Assembly: GCA_016775335.1 (NCBI GenBank)
Contig: JAEUGJ010000030.1
Coordinates: 108,026 to 172,025 of the forward strand
Reading direction: 5' to 3'
DNA from: Mogibacterium sp.
GTDB taxonomy: Bacteria > Bacillota > Clostridia > Peptostreptococcales > Anaerovoracaceae
Length of the DNA: 64,000 nt
The position numbers and the translations under genes are program-made. Position 1 is the first letter of the stretch, and every line of letters starts with the position of its first letter. Of the stretch, positions 60,763 through 64,000 are shown piece after piece. The notes beneath the pieces were generated by a model, which saw only the letters and a program-made list of their open reading frames with translations, made no database searches and had not been told where the DNA came from.

Positions 60763-61035
60763 CTATTTCACCGGGACGAACTTCGTCCGGTTAATCAGCG
60801 GATGCTCCAAATGAATGGCGCCCTCTACCGGGCATTCCATAACGCAGGCTCCGCAGTAAATGCATTCCCCCGGATACATTACAACCGGCGATTGTCCTTT
60901 TTTCTCCGATGGAACCAGAACGTCAATCGGGCATGCATTCGTGCAGGAATTGCAGCCGATGCAAAGTTCCTTATTATATGTGATCGGATTTGCACTGCAT
61001 GGTACTTCCGATGCAAACAGCTCTTTATTACTCAT
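60763..61035 (-). CDS. 2[4Fe-4S] ferredoxin-type subunit
   Basis: 90 residues with two CX2CX2CX3CP cluster motifs, CIGCNSCTNACP and CIYCGACVMECP, as in bacterial-type ferredoxins and the AprB subunit of adenylylsulfate reductase. It overlaps the end of the flavoprotein gene by eight bases on the same strand, so the two are translated together and probably form one complex. Confidence 0.92.
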   Translation of the reverse strand: MSNKELFASEVPCSANPITYNKELCIGCNSCTNACPIDVLVPSEKKGQSPVVMYPGECIYCGACVMECPVEGAIHLEHPLINRTKFVPVK

Positions 61036-62977
61036 AATACTTCGGTGCCTCCTCCTTGATATAATCCCGGTTATATTTCTCGTACATTTCCTCTACGTCG
61101 CCGTAATAGTCGTGCGGAATTTCCCCGCGAACGACCTTTCCGTTCTCCAGACGGATGGTGAGGAACTTCTTATCCTCTTCCGGATCCATTTCCGGATAAT
61201 CGCTCCGCTGGAAACACAGCGGTGCGGAGCTGGATTTTCTCATCTTGCACGCTTCCAGAATCATCTTAGATACATCCAAAATATCCAGCACTTCGTGGAT
61301 TCTCATAAGATCGTGCGGATTCTCGCAGTGCAGCTTCGGCACGATGTCCTTGCTGTAGGTATTCAGCAGATCCAAGCCTTCATTCAGCAGCTCTTCGCAC
61401 TTCACTTCTGCGCAGTAATTTTGCATGCACTTGGAAATCGCAAAATTCAGTTCCCTCCAGGAATATCCTTCTTCGGTATAAAGCGGTGCCAGCAGGCGTT
61501 CTTTTTCCGTTTCCGCCTGTGCCTTATCGTACTCCACAGGAGCGATTTCCGAAGCGTGCGCCGCTGCTTTTCGTCCGGCATAGTAACCGGTAGCGGATGC
61601 CGCACCGCCACAATCCATTGCGTACAGCTGATCTCCGGCCGCATACACGCCTTCGATATTGGTCATCAGGTTCCAGTCGGTAATTACGCCGCCCGGCGCA
61701 CCGAACAACTGTCTCTCCTGTCCCAGGAAGTTCGCAGACTGCCAGCCGGTTCCATAGCTCTGCAGCATGTGCTTCTCCGGATCAAATCCCTTCTCGGTGT
61801 AATACTTGAGTACCGGAATCTTGGTTCTTCCTTCTTCACCAACCATCATACCCCAGATGACTTTTCTCTCCATCTCTGGCATTTTGCTCAGGTCGGCGTA
61901 GAACGGCAGCTTGTATCCTCTTTTCGCCAGTTCTTCGAACGGCATGGTTTCCGGTCCCCGGTATTCGTATTTCGCTTCGTCAATTACGCCGCCCTTCAGG
62001 AAGAATTTCTGTCCCTTTACCGGGTTGAAACGCTCGGAAACGCTCTTCAGTTCATTGCCGTCTCTGTCCAGATACGGAATCTCCACGCCCCTGGCATCCA
62101 CCATGGTGGCACCGTACCAAGTGTTGTGGTTGTTTCCGGTGCTGTACGGCGGATAGCTTCTTCCTGCCGCAGAGAATTCTCCCCGAACGGATTTCTCCAT
62201 CATGGTAAATTCCATACCGGCACGATAACCCATCGCATGTCCGCTTCCGATGCTGTTGAACGGACGGAACTCACAAAGGCCCGGAAGATCCGCATTGAAC
62301 AGCCATACTCTGGCCGGACGGGACATCGCCAGAATGGTGGATTTCGCCGAAATGCTGTAGAACTTGCCGGTACGCACATTCATGCCGCAAGCGCCTGCGC
62401 CGATAATTTTATCCCCTTCCTTCTTCGTCAGAAGAGAAGTGGCCTCCGTTCTGTCCAAAACCTTCACACCCAGCTTCTTGCATTCCTTATAGAGCGCCGG
62501 CTTGAATCCGGAACCCCAGATTCTCAGGGTGTAGCGATTAGTATAATCGTAAGCGTACATCAGCTTCGTCTCGTCATCGCGGAACTCCGCACCCTTGAAC
62601 TCATCTTCCGTATCGCGGATTTTTCCGCCGAAACTTTCCACATCCAGCAGACGGTCCCAGCCTTCCCGGCATTCGATGTAGTGGGCAATTCCGTTGCTGT
62701 AATGATCCTGTTCATCGATATAGGCTTCCGCAACCTCCTTCGGTGTCACCTGACTCCCTGGGTTGGTACATGCGGATTCCCAGTGATCGAATCCGCTTCC
62801 CGCCGAACCGGAACGCTTTGTCGCACCCTTTTCCATCAGGATTACCTTCTGTCCCTTACGCGCTGCCGCAATTGCTGCGTAGCATCCCGCAAGACCGCCG
62901 CCCAGTACCAGAACATCGCAATCCAGATGCTCTTCCTGACCGATTTCATTTGCATAAGGCCATTTATGTAAACTCAT
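61028..62977 (-). CDS. FAD-dependent reductase, AprA/fumarate-reductase flavoprotein-like
   Basis: 649 residues. The N-terminal FAD site is DVLVLGGGLAGCYAAIAA (about residues 20-37), with the second dinucleotide motif NIEGVYAAGDQLYAMDCGG (about 440). Overall length and the partner ferredoxin resemble the AprA/AprB pair, but there are no sulfate-assimilation genes (sat, qmo) here, and the usual fumarate reductase partner genes are absent as well. It may reduce an unsaturated acid or another acceptor with ferredoxin electrons. The start has AGGAGG. Confidence 0.8.
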   Translation of the reverse strand: MSLHKWPYANEIGQEEHLDCDVLVLGGGLAGCYAAIAAARKGQKVILMEKGATKRSGSAGSGFDHWESACTNPGSQVTPKEVAEAYIDEQDHYSNGIAHYIECREGWDRLLDVESFGGKIRDTEDEFKGAEFRDDETKLMYAYDYTNRYTLRIWGSGFKPALYKECKKLGVKVLDRTEATSLLTKKEGDKIIGAGACGMNVRTGKFYSISAKSTILAMSRPARVWLFNADLPGLCEFRPFNSIGSGHAMGYRAGMEFTMMEKSVRGEFSAAGRSYPPYSTGNNHNTWYGATMVDARGVEIPYLDRDGNELKSVSERFNPVKGQKFFLKGGVIDEAKYEYRGPETMPFEELAKRGYKLPFYADLSKMPEMERKVIWGMMVGEEGRTKIPVLKYYTEKGFDPEKHMLQSYGTGWQSANFLGQERQLFGAPGGVITDWNLMTNIEGVYAAGDQLYAMDCGGAASATGYYAGRKAAAHASEIAPVEYDKAQAETEKERLLAPLYTEEGYSWRELNFAISKCMQNYCAEVKCEELLNEGLDLLNTYSKDIVPKLHCENPHDLMRIHEVLDILDVSKMILEACKMRKSSSAPLCFQRSDYPEMDPEEDKKFLTIRLENGKVVRGEIPHDYYGDVEEMYEKYNRDYIKEEAPKYYE

Positions 62978-63109
62978 CGCTGCAAACCTCCTAAAATCTA
63001 TATTCCTTGCTGTAACTTTATATCCGGATTTGATGTTATGATTATATCATCGGATTTTGCAAAATGCAATATTAAATAATCAAGTTCATGCTTTTTTTGC
63101 AAAATAAAC

Positions 63110-63137
63110 GACCTGCCGAATCGGTTTCCGACAGGTC
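63110..63137 (-). terminator. Terminator of the HIRAN gene
   Basis: GACCTG/CAGGTC arms extended by CGA/TCG lie about 50 bases after the HIRAN stop, with T-rich sequence on the minus strand (GTTTATTTTG). Confidence 0.6.
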
Positions 63138-63187
63138 ATCCGTTAAGAGAGTTTAAAAATATGACAACTAGCATTTTGACGGTATTT

Positions 63188-63499
63188 TTATTTCATATTG
63201 TCCCATTCGTCGCACAGCACGCACAGCAGCGCCTCCGGCAGAATGCGAATTACTTTGCCCTCCGCTTCATCGCCGATTTTATCGTACAGACGTCCGGCAC
63301 TGTACGATTCCCCAAGAACAGTCGGAACGCTGTTCGCCACATATCCGATCACACCCAATCCAGGGACCTTCGCTTGGATTGCTTCGTGATCGTATTTGTT
63401 ATCCGGCTCTTTTTTCAGAATCACCCGATCTCCTTTTTCAAACAATTCCGTTCCGTAACGGTAGCTGGTTCCGGTAATCGTAAAATAAATCTTATCCAT
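63188..63499 (-). CDS. Stand-alone HIRAN-domain protein
   Basis: 103 residues, almost entirely a HIRAN domain: FEKGDRVILKKEPDNKYDHE and IGYVANSVPTVL match the domain core. HIRAN domains bind single-stranded 3' DNA ends in eukaryotic HLTF and occur in bacteria alone or fused to nucleases and helicases. Here nothing is fused to it. GGAGGGATTGAAATG gives a clear start. It lies next to the tRNA/rRNA end; the function is unknown. Confidence 0.82.
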   Translation of the reverse strand: MDKIYFTITGTSYRYGTELFEKGDRVILKKEPDNKYDHEAIQAKVPGLGVIGYVANSVPTVLGESYSAGRLYDKIGDEAEGKVIRILPEALLCVLCDEWDNMK

Positions 63500-63697
63500 T
63501 TCAATCCCTCCATATGATTCTTATTCCGTTCATCTGTATTAAATTTGAGTATATTGTAGCACCGGATTTGAATCATTGGAATTTCTTTTTGATGAGAATG
63601 CTCGTATTGGGAAAATAGTTACCCAATTTTCTGCCAAATGCACAGATATATTTATGAAAAAAGAGAAACGAACGGAAAACGGACGGAAAGCGCATTA

Positions 63698-63733
63698 AAA
63701 AACCCTTGAAACGCTTTGTTTTCAAGGGTTTTA
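63698..63733 (-). terminator. Terminator of the rRNA/tRNA operon
   Basis: AAAACCCTTGAAA and its complement flank a seven-base loop, followed by TTTTTTAATG on the minus strand. It lies directly after the CCA end of tRNA-Leu. Confidence 0.88.
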
Positions 63734-63734
63734 C

Positions 63735-63817
63735 TGGTGCGCGACGAGGGACTTGAACCCCCACGGTCTCCCGCTAGAACCTAAATCTAGTGCGTCTGCC
63801 AATTCCGCCAGTCGCGC
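63735..63817 (-). tRNA. tRNA-Leu (anticodon TAG)
   Basis: The acceptor stem GCGCGAC/GTCGCGC, the D-loop with GGCGGAATTGGCAGACGC, the anticodon stem CTAGA/TCTAG with loop TTTAGGT, a class II variable arm (CGGGAGACCG) and the T-loop GGTTCAAGTCC are all readable. CCA is encoded. Confidence 0.96.
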
Positions 63818-63843
63818 GCAAAAGTATTCTTTGTAAAAATTAA

Positions 63844-63863
63844 CCCCGCTTTTGCAAGCGGGG
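63844..63863 (-). other. Hairpin between tRNA-Glu and tRNA-Leu
   Basis: A perfect 8-bp stem CCCCGCTT/AAGCGGGG with a four-base loop, followed by TTAATTTTT on the minus strand. It may be a partial terminator or a processing signal in the operon tail. Confidence 0.6.
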
Positions 63864-63866
63864 TAG

Positions 63867-63941
63867 TGGTGACCCTACCGGGACTCGAACCCGGGTTACC
63901 ACCGTGAAAGGGTGGTGTCTTAACCACTTGACCATAGGGCC
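63867..63941 (-). tRNA. tRNA-Glu (anticodon TTC)
   Basis: The acceptor stem GGCCCTA pairs with TAGGGTC (one G-U pair). The anticodon stem CCACC/GGTGG carries loop CTTTCAC with TTC, and the T-arm is CCGGGTTCGAGTCCCGG. CCA is encoded. It sits 9 bases after the 5S rRNA. Confidence 0.96.
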
Positions 63942-63950
63942 TTAGAAAAA

Positions 63951-64000
63951 CCGGCGACTTCCTAATTTCCCAGGCAGCTTCCCACCAAGTATCTTCAGCG
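63951..64000 (-). rRNA. rrf: 5S rRNA, 3' end (cut by window edge)
   Basis: The minus strand reads CGCTGAAGATACTTGGTGGG...GGAAGTCGCCGG, which matches the conserved last 50 bases of clostridial 5S rRNA. The 5' part lies beyond position 64000. The order 5S, tRNA-Glu, tRNA-Leu marks the end of an rRNA operon. Confidence 0.9.

Overview
The window reads as a chromosomal segment of an anaerobic, amino-acid- and peptide-using member of the Clostridia. The evidence is the gene order rimP-nusA-ylxR-infB-rbfA-nrnA-truB-ribF, a NiaR-controlled nadA/nadBC locus, clostridial-type 5S rRNA, near-consensus sigma-A promoters with AGGAGG-type ribosome binding sites, and many M20/M42 peptidases, ferredoxins and amino-acid carriers. 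Family-level placement (for example Anaerovoracaceae) is a guess. Base composition is close to 50% GC by eye, except for an AT-rich island at about 10.43-12.20 kb.

Layout. 0-8.3 kb: a MATE exporter, two FCD-type GntR regulators, an M20 dipeptidase, a GPH-family carrier, and an M42 aminopeptidase-PepT pair. The divergent GPH and M42 promoters carry the same operator-like motif. 8.3-8.7 kb: 3.5 copies of a 96-bp GC-rich repeat. 8.8-12.2 kb: an ABC-F ATPase, then a foreign-looking island with a decayed IS3-type transposase head, two copies of an IS end, a secreted protein and a 36-residue membrane peptide. 12.3-16.2 kb: niaR, nadC, nadB and divergent nadA with both promoters and operator boxes visible. 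16.4-20.0 kb: an ABC exporter. 20.2-29.4 kb: a small membrane protein, a Nudix hydrolase and the translation-factor operon.

29.5-52.6 kb is the most interesting block. It encodes a complete anaerobic allantoin pathway: two allantoinase/NCS1-permease pairs, AllC, AllE, AllD, a natural AllF-AllG fusion, AllH and carbamate kinase (AllK). The predicted route is allantoin to allantoate, ureidoglycine, ureidoglycolate, oxalurate, then oxamate plus carbamoyl phosphate, with ATP made by carbamate kinase. A LctP-family permease and a 65-residue membrane protein lie inside the main operon, and I propose that they handle oxamate. The operon ends in a regulator that joins an XRE-like N-terminal HTH to a GntR-FCD module. 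A palindromic motif (core TGGTCAACCA) of the FadR-subfamily type sits just downstream of the promoters of the operon and of both allantoinase units, and a weaker copy lies near the nitroreductase promoter.

The rest of this block holds an esterase, a DUF308 membrane protein, a radical SAM protein, a CFI-box protein and a D-2-hydroxyacid dehydrogenase. 52.7-60.5 kb: a possible small RNA, a LytS/LytTR two-component system, a DAACS symporter, an L-cysteine desulfidase-family enzyme and a polar amino-acid ABC importer. 60.7-63.5 kb: a ferredoxin-flavoprotein pair and a stand-alone HIRAN protein. 63.7-64.0 kb: tRNA-Leu(TAG), tRNA-Glu(TTC) and the 3' end of a 5S rRNA, which is the tail of an rRNA operon on the minus strand.
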